From an uncultured Oscillospiraceae bacterium (GTDB taxonomy: Bacteria; Bacillota; Clostridia; Oscillospirales; Oscillospiraceae): a stretch of 17,290 nt of DNA. The stretch covers positions 1-17,290 of the forward strand of contig CAKTZP010000031.1 of NCBI GenBank assembly GCA_934636045.1, given 5' to 3'. The notes under the pieces are model-generated. The model did no database searches. It worked only from the letters and a program-made list of their open reading frames with translations, and was not told where the DNA came from. Positions 17,061-17,290 of this stretch are shown in pieces (positions within the stretch are counted from its first letter, which is position 1; every line of letters begins with the position of its first letter). The position numbers and the translations under genes are program-made.

Positions 17061-17290
17061 TGCGTCCGGCCTCCTTTTTCAGTTTAAGGAGAGCTGCCAG
17101 CAGCTGCTCGATGGTGTAGATTGAGCCCTCTATCCGGGCGCCCTGCTCACGCAGCGCGGCAGCTATCTGCGTCGGCGCAGGAACGGACAGCCCGATATCC
17201 GAAAGCTCCTTTGGATTCGAGAACACCTCTTCGGGCGTCCCGTCAAAGCGGATGCTGCCGTGATTAAAGACAATAAGCCTGTCGGCGATG
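17053..17290 (-). CDS. ecfA2: ECF transporter ATPase, C-terminal part (5' end outside window)
   Basis: Last 78 codons of an ABC ATPase, too short for an unaided ORF scan. It begins IADRLIVFNHGSIRFDGTP, i.e. the stretch just after the H-loop, with the typical D-x-G-T-P-x-x-V-F motif. It then continues through the C-terminal EcfA extension SDIGLSVPAPTQIAAALREQ to a TAA at 17053-17055. The L-P-x-P-T-like segment is characteristic of EcfA proteins rather than other ABC ATPases. It overlaps the ecfT start by 8 nt. Position immediately before ecfT suggests the second ATPase (EcfA2, formerly CbiO2), but this numbering is inferred. Confidence 0.88.
   Translation of the reverse strand, partial: IADRLIVFNHGSIRFDGTPEEVFSNPKELSDIGLSVPAPTQIAAALREQGARIEGSIYTIEQLLAALLKLKKEAGRNA

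Overview
The window looks like a piece of chromosome from a GC-rich, strictly anaerobic Firmicute, probably a gut clostridium of the Oscillospiraceae/Ruminococcaceae type. The reasons are a pyruvate:ferredoxin oxidoreductase, a ThiI without a rhodanese domain, a ClpE-type Clp ATPase, a group II ECF transporter next to truA, strong AGGAGG ribosome sites and the classical infC-rpmI-rplT operon. The genus is inference. Nothing here looks like a mobile element, prophage or defence island. Most genes are housekeeping.

Layout. 1-2596 (minus): the 5' three quarters of a PFOR gene, with its promoter. 2597-2858: divergent promoter region. 2859-6043 (plus): tightly overlapping yifB-thiI-cinA(pncC) operon, ending at a perfect 20-bp inverted repeat shared with the convergent genes. 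6094-8084 (minus): an unrecognised cluster with its own promoter. It encodes an 84-residue helical protein, a three-helix membrane protein, a second reading frame joined to it in frame through an amber codon, and a four-helix membrane protein with a SHOCT-like tail. 8215-9557 (minus): infC-rpmI-rplT with a near-consensus promoter, a leader of about 150 nt containing an intrinsic terminator (L20-type attenuation) and a final terminator. infC apparently starts at AUC. 9611-11320 (plus): a lipoprotein with a Thr/Pro/Glu-rich stalk and an FxLYD-like domain, then murI, then a terminator. 11322-17290 (minus): a long operon read from the right edge, ecfA-ecfT-truA-(membrane-anchored beta-propeller-like protein)-clpE-like-HAD phosphatase.

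How the genes fit together. PFOR makes acetyl-CoA and reduced ferredoxin, the core of fermentative energy metabolism. ThiI and TruA modify tRNA. IF3, bL35 and bL20 serve translation, and their operon is probably autoregulated by L20 through the leader. MurI supplies D-glutamate for peptidoglycan. EcfA/EcfT energise vitamin uptake. The ClpE-like unfoldase carries a VGF loop for docking ClpP and so probably feeds a protease.

Points most worth a second look are the in-frame amber at 7434-7436 in the unknown cluster, the AUC start and attenuator of infC, and the zinc-finger Clp ATPase lacking the usual Clp N-domain, placed in an ECF/truA operon. I did not find convincing evidence of a new multi-gene system beyond the unknown cluster.
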